Assembly (NCBI GenBank): GCA_002367815.1
Contig: DFDG01000010.1
Coordinates: 10,695-19,073 of the forward strand
Length of the DNA: 8,379 nt
Direction of reading: 5' to 3'
Source: Opitutaceae bacterium UBA3033
GTDB taxonomy: Bacteria; Verrucomicrobiota; Verrucomicrobiia; Opitutales; Opitutaceae
The notes below the pieces were generated by a model. It was not told the origin of the DNA. It ran no database searches and worked only from the letters and a program-made list of their open reading frames with translations. The translations under genes were made by a program, and so were the position numbers. Positions 1-6,786 of this stretch are shown here, piece by piece; the first letter of the stretch is position 1; each line of letters starts with the position of its first letter.

Positions 1-1442
1 CTTTCAGCGATATGGCCGCACTTGAAAATGGTGCCATCGCGAATCCGGACGAAAACCGCATGGTCGGTCATTATTGGCTGCGTTCACCTGAACTTGCTCC
101 ATCGAATGAATTGAGCGACGCGATTAGTGATACATTAAGCGCGATCAAGAAATTCACTCAGCAGATTCACAGTAAAGAGATCAGGTCTGCAAACGGCAAA
201 ATGTTCACCCAGCTTTTGGTTATTGGCATAGGTGGATCTGCCTTGGGTCCACAACTGGTTAATCATGCTTTGGGTCAACCCGGGGCAGACAAATTGAGCG
301 TTTCATTTTTTGATAACACCGATCCCGACGGCATGGACTATGTGCTCGCTGGCTTGACGGGGAAATTGGATACCACACTGGTTATCGTAGTGTCCAAATC
401 AGGTGGGACGTTGGAAACGCGCAATGGCATGCTCGAAGCTGCCGCCGCTTTCAAAACGGCCGGAATCGATTATTCCAAGCAGTTTGTAGCTGTCACCGGT
501 GAAGGATCAAAGTTGGACCTAATTTCAAAACAGGAAAACTGGTTGGCGAATTTCCCCATGTGGGATTGGGTCGGTGGCCGCACTTCGGAGCTCTGCGCAG
601 TCGGTCTATTACCCGCTGCCCTCCAAGGTCTCGATATCGATGCCATGCTTGAAGGAGCGGCCGCCATGGATGCGGTTACACGCACGACCTCAACCAGAGA
701 GAATCCCGCCGCATTACTCGCCTTGATGTGGCACTTTGCCACGGATGGTCGAGGAGCAAAGGATATGGTAGTGCTCCCCTATAAGGATCGGTTGCTGCTC
801 TTTTCCCGCTATCTTCAACAGCTTGTTATGGAGTCTCTCGGCAAGGAACGCGATTTGCAGGGCAAGGTGGTCAATCAAGGATTGGCCGTCTACGGCAACA
901 AAGGTTCCACCGATCAACATGCCTATGTGCAGCAATTACGTGAAGGCGTGAGTAACTTTTTCGTCACTTTCATCGAGGTGCTCAAGGATCGGGAGGGTCC
1001 ATCCATGAATGTAGATGACGGCATCACAACCGGCGACTATCTTCAGGGCTTCTATTTAGGGACGCGGGACGCGCTGAGCGAAAAAGATCGGGCATCCATC
1101 ACGATAACGATAGACGAGGTTTCGCCCCGCACTTTGGGCATGCTCATTGCGCTCTATGAACGGGTGGTGGGTCTTTATGCGTCATTGATTGGCGTCAATG
1201 CCTATCATCAACCGGGAGTGGAAGCGGGCAAAAAAGCCGCGTCAGGTGTTATCGAACTCCAACGCCAATTGACGACTGCCTTGCAAGGAGCTGTGGGATG
1301 TGCTCATACGGCGGATGAACTTGCTGGTATGGTTGGGGGTAGCGCTGAACTCGCATTCAAGATCCTGGAACACCTTTCCGCCAATGGCACCGTGCGTAAG
1401 AACGTTAAAACGCCATGGTTTGAATCGACCTACACGGTGTAA
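1..1442 (+). CDS. pgi: Glucose-6-phosphate isomerase, 5' end missing
   Basis: Interconverts glucose 6-phosphate and fructose 6-phosphate in the cytosol, for glycolysis and gluconeogenesis. The frame is open to the window start (first full codon at base 3), so the gene is 5' truncated: 479 residues are visible and perhaps 50 are missing, judging from the usual size of this subtype. Numbering from the ATG at base 12, the sugar-isomerase (SIS) core shows GIGGSALG at 72-79, SKSGGT at 128-133 and the signature VGGRTSELCAVGLLP at 187-201. Expected catalytic residues are present: Glu274 in MESLGKE, His303 in GSTDQHAYVQQ and Lys407 in YHQPGVEAGKK. About 70 residues follow this lysine and end in a helix-turn-helix-like stretch (about 433-465), a tail I recall from cyanobacterial-type isomerases. 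The next gene starts 13 bases downstream, so co-transcription is likely. Family assignment is secure. Confidence 0.97.
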   Translation, partial: FSDMAALENGAIANPDENRMVGHYWLRSPELAPSNELSDAISDTLSAIKKFTQQIHSKEIRSANGKMFTQLLVIGIGGSALGPQLVNHALGQPGADKLSVSFFDNTDPDGMDYVLAGLTGKLDTTLVIVVSKSGGTLETRNGMLEAAAAFKTAGIDYSKQFVAVTGEGSKLDLISKQENWLANFPMWDWVGGRTSELCAVGLLPAALQGLDIDAMLEGAAAMDAVTRTTSTRENPAALLALMWHFATDGRGAKDMVVLPYKDRLLLFSRYLQQLVMESLGKERDLQGKVVNQGLAVYGNKGSTDQHAYVQQLREGVSNFFVTFIEVLKDREGPSMNVDDGITTGDYLQGFYLGTRDALSEKDRASITITIDEVSPRTLGMLIALYERVVGLYASLIGVNAYHQPGVEAGKKAASGVIELQRQLTTALQGAVGCAHTADELAGMVGGSAELAFKILEHLSANGTVRKNVKTPWFESTYTV

Positions 1443-1455
1443 CCTGACCGTAAAG

Positions 1456-2205
1456 ATGCTGCTTAGATTTTTCCTATCTCTGGCCCTATTGGTGGCCGCC
1501 GTGATAGGTGTTTTCTATTATCGTGCGGCCAAACAATTAGATGTCCTGCACGGCGATTTGAAATCGTCGCATTCATTGATCGATCAACAGCAAGTCGATC
1601 TAATAAAGTCCAAGGCTGACAACCTCAACCTAAAGCAAGCGTTGGTCAAAATGGATTCAGATTTGGGTAGAGCAAAAACCCGGCTTACCAGAGCTGAGGC
1701 CGACAAGGTACAACTGGATCGGGAACTGGCCAAACTGCGCACCAGATTGCACGAAGATGATTATCGGTCAAACCAGTTGATAAGTGATATCGCGAGTTTG
1801 CATGCCGCTATTGCCAGAGCAAAAGAGGATCGAGCTTCACCTGAATCTGTAGCTGCTTTTCAATGGACCATCGAGGAGCTGAAAGGCAAACTGGCTGCGG
1901 CCAATGAAAAGTTGAATTCACTGCCAGTCGCATTGCCCAAACCCGATGGTTTAGTTCTCACGACAAACCGAAGTCGCAGTTCCATCGTTGTCAGTGTAGG
2001 ACCCTCCAGTGCATTCGTAGTAATAAACTACGGTGCCAGCCACGGAGCATTACCATCCCAAATCATGACCATTCAACGTGGAACCAAAACCCTGGCGAGC
2101 GCACTTATTACTGATGTGCGCCAAAATCATTCTATTGCACAAATCCAACCTGATTCCTTGCGTGGCGCCTTGCATAAGGGTGATTCTGCTGTATTAGCCA
2201 AGTAA
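1456..2205 (+). CDS. Membrane-anchored coiled-coil protein with C-terminal beta domain, function unknown
   Basis: A 249-residue protein that I cannot assign to a named family. Residues 5-22 form one hydrophobic segment preceded by an Arg, so it is probably an inner-membrane anchor (or uncleaved signal) with the rest outside the cytoplasm. Residues about 28-155 are rich in Leu, Lys, Asp, Glu, Gln and Ala in heptad-like spacing with few prolines or glycines, a long coiled coil broken near 100-105 and 126-131. After a proline hinge (157-163), residues 165-249 look like a small beta domain: a G-V-x-x-x strand pattern, INYGASHGALPSQ at 190-202, then IQRGTKTLASALITDV and a closing KGDSAVL. That pattern resembles FlgT C-terminal-like beta domains found in envelope proteins; this is resemblance by eye only. 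The frame is open further upstream within pgi, but the ATG at 1456 gives the membrane segment and no overlap. No clear Shine-Dalgarno is seen. A lipoprotein gene follows after 5 bases. Confidence 0.85.
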   Translation: MLLRFFLSLALLVAAVIGVFYYRAAKQLDVLHGDLKSSHSLIDQQQVDLIKSKADNLNLKQALVKMDSDLGRAKTRLTRAEADKVQLDRELAKLRTRLHEDDYRSNQLISDIASLHAAIARAKEDRASPESVAAFQWTIEELKGKLAAANEKLNSLPVALPKPDGLVLTTNRSRSSIVVSVGPSSAFVVINYGASHGALPSQIMTIQRGTKTLASALITDVRQNHSIAQIQPDSLRGALHKGDSAVLAK

Positions 2206-2210
2206 ACATT

Positions 2211-2372
2211 ATGAAACATACCAAAAACCGCATCATCGCCCTCCTGCTCCTCCTCCTTGCCACCTTCATGCTGGGCTGCACCTCGCGAACCGGCCGTGAC
2301 ACTTCAATTCCATGGGCGCGTCCAGCCAGCTTTGAGGGACAAATTCCCGGACTCACCAATCCGGGCAACTGA
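2211..2372 (+). CDS. Small lipoprotein, 53 residues, function unknown
   Basis: A very short gene, easily missed by length cut-offs. The product starts MKHTKNR (basic n-region), continues IIALLLLLLATFM (hydrophobic core) and reaches a lipobox MLGC at residues 20-23, so signal peptidase II would cut before Cys23 and the cysteine would be lipidated. The lipobox has Met rather than Leu at -3, which is acceptable. The mature part is only 31 residues: polar after the cysteine, then SIPWARPASFEGQIPGL at 32-48, rich in Pro, Gly and aromatics and probably without regular structure. I have an impression of similar short lipoproteins with a PW-x-x-P-x-S-W/F-EG motif in Verrucomicrobiota, which I cannot verify here. 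It lies 5 bases after the coiled-coil gene and 21 bases before a strong terminator, so it is likely the last gene of that transcript. No Shine-Dalgarno is evident. Coding is inferred from the well-formed lipoprotein signal and gene spacing. Confidence 0.8.
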   Translation: MKHTKNRIIALLLLLLATFMLGCTSRTGRDTSIPWARPASFEGQIPGLTNPGN

Positions 2373-2393
2373 GTCCAGCAAACATTCCTCAAG

Positions 2394-2420
2394 ATCCGGC
2401 TTACGCCGGATTTTTTGTTT
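2394..2420 (+). terminator. Intrinsic (rho-independent) terminator
   Basis: A perfect 7-base-pair stem, ATCCGGC (2394-2400) and GCCGGAT (2405-2411), closes a four-base loop TTAC and runs straight into a T-tract (2411-2416, then GTTT). This is a textbook terminator placed 21 bases after the lipoprotein stop. The T-tract ends only 6 bases before the ATG of rsmI, so it may also act on rsmI expression. Confidence 0.88.
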
Positions 2421-2426
2421 AATAAA

Positions 2427-3152
2427 ATGTCAGAGCCAAAAAAAAACAGTTCGCTTCAAGCCATCCCGGGGCACCTGTATGTCGTGGCCACACCTATTGG
2501 CAATTTGTCTGATATCACGGAACGGGCAAAAGCAATTTTGCCTCAAGTGGACATTATTGCTTGTGAGGATACGAGAACCACAGGGTCTCTTTTAAGTCGA
2601 TTGGAGCTTTCGCACAAAACACTAACGGCTTATCATGACCACAATGAGATTCAGGCTGCAGAGTATTTGATCCAACAAATCGCTGCAGGCAAATCAGTCG
2701 CTGTCGTGAGCGATGCCGGCACGCCAGGCCTCAGTGATCCCGGATTTCGCCTGGTTCGTGCCTGTAGAAAATCGAATATCCCTGTGATTCCATTGCCCGG
2801 ACCCTGTGCCTTAACCGTGGTGTTGAGTGCCAGTGGTTTGCCTACCAACGGATTTTTATTTGCCGGGTTTCTGCCTCCCAAAAGTTCTGCCCGCATTGCG
2901 TTTTTTATCAAATATCGCGATTTCGATTACACTCTTGTGCTTTATGAAAGTTGCCACCGCATCGCAAAGGCGATTGAGGAGATTCATCGTGAATTGGGAC
3001 CAGATAGAGTGGTTTGTGTGGCCAAGGAAGTGACGAAGCTTCATGAGGCATTCTTGGTCGGACCGGTTGTCGAAATTAATGCCCAGCTTAGCAAAATTAG
3101 CTTCAAAGGAGAATTCGTCCTGCTCATCGCGCCAGCTTCATTTCAACTTTGA
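2427..3152 (+). CDS. rsmI: 16S rRNA (cytidine-1402-2'-O)-methyltransferase RsmI
   Basis: Methylates the ribose 2'-OH of C1402 in 16S rRNA, using S-adenosylmethionine, in the decoding centre of the small ribosomal subunit. The 241-residue protein is a tetrapyrrole-methylase-fold enzyme with the RsmI hallmarks in order: YVVATPIGNLSDIT (18-31), ACEDTRTT (45-52), SDAGTPGLSDPG (95-106), the LPGP loop (123-126), SGLPTNGFLFAGFLP (136-150), YESCHR (173-178) and VAKEVTKLHE (198-207), ending in a GEFVLLI strand. YESCHR has Cys where I would expect Pro. The protein lacks the extra C-terminal extension of longer RsmI proteins (about 280-290 residues) and is the short form. A TTG codon at 2415 is in frame, but it lies in the terminator T-tract; the ATG at 2427 is preferred. 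No Shine-Dalgarno precedes it, only the A/T-rich TTTAATAAA. A phosphatase gene follows 19 bases downstream. Confidence 0.96.
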   Translation: MSEPKKNSSLQAIPGHLYVVATPIGNLSDITERAKAILPQVDIIACEDTRTTGSLLSRLELSHKTLTAYHDHNEIQAAEYLIQQIAAGKSVAVVSDAGTPGLSDPGFRLVRACRKSNIPVIPLPGPCALTVVLSASGLPTNGFLFAGFLPPKSSARIAFFIKYRDFDYTLVLYESCHRIAKAIEEIHRELGPDRVVCVAKEVTKLHEAFLVGPVVEINAQLSKISFKGEFVLLIAPASFQL

Positions 3153-3158
3153 AATCGT

Positions 3159-3164
3159 GAGAGG
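3159..3164 (+). promoter_or_regulatory. Shine-Dalgarno site for the Ppx/GppA-family gene
   Basis: GAGAGG lies 7 bases before the ATG at 3172. It settles the start of the phosphatase gene, whose frame is also open upstream into the end of rsmI. It is the only clear Shine-Dalgarno sequence I see on the plus strand of this window; the three preceding starts lack one. Confidence 0.75.
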
Positions 3165-3171
3165 TAAACCC

Positions 3172-4104
3172 ATGGCCAATGTTGCAGTCGTTGATATTGG
3201 AAGTAATTCTATTAAGGTTTTGGTCGCCACTCGCGACCACCGAAATCAAGTCGTGGCATTATATGAAAAGGCCATGGAAGTTCGCATCAGCTCGGGAATC
3301 AATGCGGATAAGCCGATGCTGCAAAAAGAAAATATGGTGGCTGGATTGAAAGCCATCCAAGCACTGATAGCATCAACGAAAGCATTCTCTCCTCATCAAA
3401 CCCAATTGGTAGCAACCAGTGCGGTAAGGGATGCGATCAATGGATCTGAATTCTGTATTTTGGTGAAAGAAAATACCGGTCACACCGTTCGCATATTGAC
3501 GGGTGCTGAAGAGGCCAACGGAATTGGTCGGGGGTTATTGTGCGATCCTGCTTTGGCCACTCTGAAAGATTTTACGTTGTTTGATCTGGGCGGTGGCAGT
3601 CTCGAATGTCTGACCTTTCGTAATCGACAAATCGAGCAGGCAATCAGTCTACCGCTTGGCTGCGTCAGGTTGACAGAAAAATTCTTACCCGACGCCCACA
3701 CCCCGATCAGTGAGCACACGCGAAATACCATTACGGCATACACCTTAAGAGCACTACAGGATGCAGGTCTTGGGCGGCAAATTTCTGGTTCCCATACAAT
3801 CGCAACTGGTGGCAGTGTGATCAGCATCCGAAGTATCAATGCAGCCCAATTAGGCGCCTCCATTGCAGGCACTTCATCTCAGGTTTCGCGCAAGGAATTA
3901 CACGAACTATTCGGAACATTTATTGGTCACACACTTTCGGTAGGGATAAATAATCCCGGTCTCTCCAAAACCCGATCCGATGTTTTTCCAGCGGCCATAG
4001 CGACTCTGTTGGGGGTAACCGAGTACGCTGCAGTCGATGTGTTTCACCATTCTTTTTATAATCTCAGATATGGTATGGCCGCGGCAGCATTGGCTGATAT
4101 TTAA
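3172..4104 (+). CDS. Exopolyphosphatase / guanosine pentaphosphatase family protein (short form)
   Basis: A member of the Ppx/GppA family (ASKHA ATPase fold), which releases phosphate from the end of inorganic polyphosphate or converts pppGpp to ppGpp; sequence reading alone does not decide which. Motifs appear in order over 310 residues: phosphate-1 VVDIGSNSIKVLV (6-18), LVATSAVRDAING (79-91), GAEEA with the presumed catalytic glutamate (111-115), phosphate-2 LFDLGGGSLE (136-145) and an adenosine-type IATGGSVISI (210-219), then FPAAIATLLGV near the end. The length matches the N-terminal phosphatase unit only; the HD-like C-terminal domains of the roughly 500-residue E. coli enzymes are absent, as in many bacterial short forms. 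The start is fixed by a Shine-Dalgarno. It lies 19 bases after rsmI and is likely co-transcribed with it. It ends four bases from the stop of the opposing gene. I leave the symbol blank because ppx and gppA cannot be separated here. Confidence 0.93.
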   Translation: MANVAVVDIGSNSIKVLVATRDHRNQVVALYEKAMEVRISSGINADKPMLQKENMVAGLKAIQALIASTKAFSPHQTQLVATSAVRDAINGSEFCILVKENTGHTVRILTGAEEANGIGRGLLCDPALATLKDFTLFDLGGGSLECLTFRNRQIEQAISLPLGCVRLTEKFLPDAHTPISEHTRNTITAYTLRALQDAGLGRQISGSHTIATGGSVISIRSINAAQLGASIAGTSSQVSRKELHELFGTFIGHTLSVGINNPGLSKTRSDVFPAAIATLLGVTEYAAVDVFHHSFYNLRYGMAAAALADI

Positions 4105-4108
4105 GAGC

Positions 4109-5794
4109 TCAGGATATTAGAATGGATTGCTCGTGGGGCTCTAATTTGAAGGAGATTCGAGCCACATAATCACTTGGTTTGGGCATGCCGTTCTGGGTGT
4201 AGGAATTGTGGGGCACGATCGGGTATTCAAAATTTGCTGCCGCTGGTAATTGCCAGTGTATGCCACGCCATTGAAACTCGTCCTTAATGTTCAATAATCT
4301 CTCTGGGCAAATCGTGGACTCCGTCGAGCTATGATCAATGACCTCATCGGGTTCCACGGCCAGCAAGAGGGCAAATTCATAGGTGGCACCGGTCTCATGT
4401 CTGATAATCCTAGCAGCAATCTCACAGCTGCCATCGGTTATTGTCATCCTTACAGCCACAGTGTCAGAGCCATAATCAAATTCGGCCACAGCTTCATGTT
4501 CGTTAATGCGTCTACCCAGCGCACGATCCGGCACATAGGCCCGCCCATGGGATGTGCGACGCACAGTTGAAAAACGTGGCATGGACTTGCTGTTACCTGT
4601 GCCGGCCAAGTAACCCGCCTTGGCATGCCAGAGTTCGAGAAAGTTCTGACTATCGAGCACAAAACGGTTGCTCCCCCATTCCGGCGCTAATTGCCAGCCA
4701 ACGTAGCCTACCCAACCATCCCGATTAATCCGGACAGCTGGAATGTTTTTAGGCGAAAAATCACTCACCGTTACGGTATTCGGCCGCGTTGCATACAATA
4801 CTTCCGTAAATGATCCGAAGAACGCAAATGCTTGGGCACCGTTATCCATTATTCCTGATTCCATCAGACATTCACGCAGCGCACGGATGTTACGCATGGC
4901 CAAGACAACTCCATTCGGATTACGCAAAAATCCGGGAGGCATAAATGCCATTGGTCGACGATGGTAACGCATCCTCACATCGACCACCACGGCGTTGGAT
5001 CCATCGGGAAAAGTAAAATAATCGGTGAATCCGATCACTTTTCCGATGGCGGCCAACGCAGCCTGATCACCCGATAATTCCGAATAGACTGAAACTGCCA
5101 GAGCGGTCACCAACGAATAACCGACCACGATCCCATGTGCTTCCGGCCAATAGCCATCGGTGGACTGAAAAGGCAGCACGCAACGAGACATGAAATCCTG
5201 ACCATATTCCTGCCACTCACGGCGTTTGAAATAGCAGCCGGCGCGATAAAACAACAGCGCATGCCAGGTGTCATGATTGCCGACAAATTCACTCGGAGTA
5301 ATCGCGAATTTAGCGAGAAACCGCTGATAGAGAGCATCGGTGGCCCCTGCTATTGCTACGCGCATTTTATCACGTATGTCGGCACTTCCGATGCCGTCTT
5401 GCTCCATTATTTCTAACGCGCATAAAAGGTAATAATTCAACCACTCGCCAATGTGTCGTCCCCAGTCTCGTCCTCGGGAATAATGTGGCGTGTGAAATTC
5501 CGCATCGGTCATACCGAGGCAGTATTCGATATTGTGCAGGGCCAAGGCACGAAATTGGTCCCGCTCCGAAGGGGTCGCCCCCGGGACTATCCCCTGTGAA
5601 AGCTGCAAAAGTGTGTGGAAAGAAAATTGATTGTAATAGGAAGGTCCCTCCGCATTCGGCCAATCTAGCAAATCAAGATCCAAGCTACCCGAAGGACCAT
5701 AATGGGGCGCAATCAACCTCGCCCAATCGAGCGTCAATTCTGCCGCAACCCGACGCAAATCATTCATGCTCTGCGCATCAGGCTTCGTGGACAT
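4109..5794 (-). CDS. Putative heparinase-like / (alpha/alpha)-toroid polysaccharide lyase family protein
   Basis: A 561-residue protein without a signal peptide. Residues about 10-335 look mostly helical, with patterns typical of (alpha/alpha)-toroid sugar enzymes: YYNQFSFHTLLQLSQG (53-68), HYSRGRDWGRHIGEWLNYYL (104-123), FVGNHDTWHALLFYRAG (170-186) and STDGYWPEAHGIVVGYSLVT (211-230). The Asn173-His174 pair and the following Trp/Tyr residues suggest a lyase-like active site. From about 340 the sequence becomes beta-rich (GWVGYVGW, NFLELWHAKAGYLAGTGNSK, YEFALLLAV), like the C-terminal beta-sandwich of heparinase II/III and related lyases. Family placement is by pattern only; a hydrolase of similar shape is possible, and substrate is unknown. 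The ATG at 5794 overlaps the end of the rluD-like gene by 17 bases; a second ATG at 5767 (residue 10) would leave a 10-base gap. Neither has a Shine-Dalgarno. Probably the last gene of the minus-strand operon. Confidence 0.6.
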   Translation of the reverse strand: MSTKPDAQSMNDLRRVAAELTLDWARLIAPHYGPSGSLDLDLLDWPNAEGPSYYNQFSFHTLLQLSQGIVPGATPSERDQFRALALHNIEYCLGMTDAEFHTPHYSRGRDWGRHIGEWLNYYLLCALEIMEQDGIGSADIRDKMRVAIAGATDALYQRFLAKFAITPSEFVGNHDTWHALLFYRAGCYFKRREWQEYGQDFMSRCVLPFQSTDGYWPEAHGIVVGYSLVTALAVSVYSELSGDQAALAAIGKVIGFTDYFTFPDGSNAVVVDVRMRYHRRPMAFMPPGFLRNPNGVVLAMRNIRALRECLMESGIMDNGAQAFAFFGSFTEVLYATRPNTVTVSDFSPKNIPAVRINRDGWVGYVGWQLAPEWGSNRFVLDSQNFLELWHAKAGYLAGTGNSKSMPRFSTVRRTSHGRAYVPDRALGRRINEHEAVAEFDYGSDTVAVRMTITDGSCEIAARIIRHETGATYEFALLLAVEPDEVIDHSSTESTICPERLLNIKDEFQWRGIHWQLPAAANFEYPIVPHNSYTQNGMPKPSDYVARISFKLEPHEQSILIS

Positions 5795-6779
5795 GGGCAG
5801 GACTGGGGTTGACCCGAGGTTTGATTTTGATCGGTTTTACTTTGGCCAGCTTTTGCAAATCCGTGATGATATTTCTCATATCCTTGGGTATCGGCGCGCG
5901 CAGATCGATTTTCTTGCCACTGACAGGATGACTAAAAACCAAGTGCTCCGCGTGTAACATGACCCGGCCTGGTTGGTTTGGGAAACGAGGATCAGGTTTC
6001 CAACCATAGATGATATCGCCGAGAATAATATGTCCCAGTGATTTCATATGCACTCTGATTTGATGCGTGCGACCGGTGTGGATCGCACACCTTACTTGGG
6101 TGGCAATGTCGCCAAAACTTTCAACAATCTCCCAATCCGTCCGTGCGCTCCTCGCCCGTATGACGTTGTCCGCCACGGACATTTTATGACGCTGGGTCTG
6201 ATTTCGGCCAATAGGTTTGTCGATAATGCCGCTCAGCAACCCAGGTCTGCCGGTGACCAGCGCCAAATATTCTTTTTGCATGGAACGAGTGGCAAACTGC
6301 TCTGATAGGCCGCGATGGGCTACATCATTTTTCGCTACCAATATTATTCCTGACGTTTCCCGATCCAAACGGTGCACAATACCCGGGCGTTCCACTCCAC
6401 CCACGCCGCTCAAACTACCGGCGCAATGTGATAACAGCGCGTGGACCAATGTATCACCGCCCGTCGCTGCCCCTGGATGCACCACCATACCGGAGGCCTT
6501 GTTCAAAGCGATCATGTGCTTGTCTTCCCAAATGACATCCAAAGGAATATCTGCCGGCGTCAGGTCCGTGCTTTTGACCTCAGGCAGAGTAAAACGGAGC
6601 ACGTCACCCGAATTCACCGAGTGGCCGCGTTTGATCGTATTATCACCAATCAGGACGAGCCCGACATCAAACGCACGTTGCAATGCGACTCGACTGTGCT
6701 CTGGGAATGCCAGAGCAAGCATTTTGTCAGCGCGAACCCGACTGACATCTGGTGGCACGGTGTATGAAGTAAAAATCAT
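5778..6779 (-). CDS. RluD-type 23S rRNA pseudouridine synthase (RluA family)
   Basis: Isomerises selected uridines to pseudouridine in rRNA; RluD itself acts on helix 69 of 23S rRNA. The 333-residue protein has an N-terminal S4-like RNA-binding domain (about 13-65: RADKMLALAF, then NTIKRGHSVNSGDVLRF) followed by the RluA catalytic core: IALNKASGMVVHPG (90-103), the active-site motif IVHRLDRETSG with catalytic Asp139, QKEYLALVTG (168-177), HTGRTHQIRVHM (234-245), a GDIIYG turn and MLHAEHLVFSHPVSG (274-288). The S4 domain plus HRLD context favours RluD over RluA or RluC, but target sites are not provable here. The frame is open 50 codons further into the deaminase gene; the ATG at 6779 is chosen because it precedes the S4 domain directly and lies 7 bases after the deaminase stop. 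The C-terminal tail is basic and proline-rich (KVKPIKIKPRVNPSP). Its end overlaps the next gene. Confidence 0.94.
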   Translation of the reverse strand: MIFTSYTVPPDVSRVRADKMLALAFPEHSRVALQRAFDVGLVLIGDNTIKRGHSVNSGDVLRFTLPEVKSTDLTPADIPLDVIWEDKHMIALNKASGMVVHPGAATGGDTLVHALLSHCAGSLSGVGGVERPGIVHRLDRETSGIILVAKNDVAHRGLSEQFATRSMQKEYLALVTGRPGLLSGIIDKPIGRNQTQRHKMSVADNVIRARSARTDWEIVESFGDIATQVRCAIHTGRTHQIRVHMKSLGHIILGDIIYGWKPDPRFPNQPGRVMLHAEHLVFSHPVSGKKIDLRAPIPKDMRNIITDLQKLAKVKPIKIKPRVNPSPAHVHEA

Positions 6780-6786
6780 AAGCGGA

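Noticed and set aside
1300..1455. N-terminal extension of the coiled-coil gene into pgi
   Set aside because: It would overlap pgi by over 140 bases and bury the membrane segment behind an unlike, Trp/Arg-rich stretch. The ATG at 1456 gives a clean gene.
2401..2426. Possible promoter with TTTAAT as a -10 element before rsmI
   Set aside because: No -35-like element lies at a workable distance; TTACGC is only 11 bases upstream and is inside the terminator loop and stem.
2257..2595. 112-codon plus-strand open frame across the lipoprotein, terminator and rsmI start
   Set aside because: It reads through the terminator and the RsmI N-terminal motifs in another frame and shows no domain. The lipoprotein and rsmI frames explain the sequence.
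3043..3171. 43-codon N-terminal extension of the Ppx/GppA-family gene into rsmI
   Set aside because: The ATG at 3172 has a good Shine-Dalgarno, and the phosphate-1 motif normally lies within the first ten residues or so.
5353..5931. A 192-codon plus-strand open frame antisense to the lyase-like gene and the end of the rluD-type gene
   Set aside because: Low-complexity composition, no motif, and it crosses a minus-strand gene junction. It is explained as a shadow of the coding strand.
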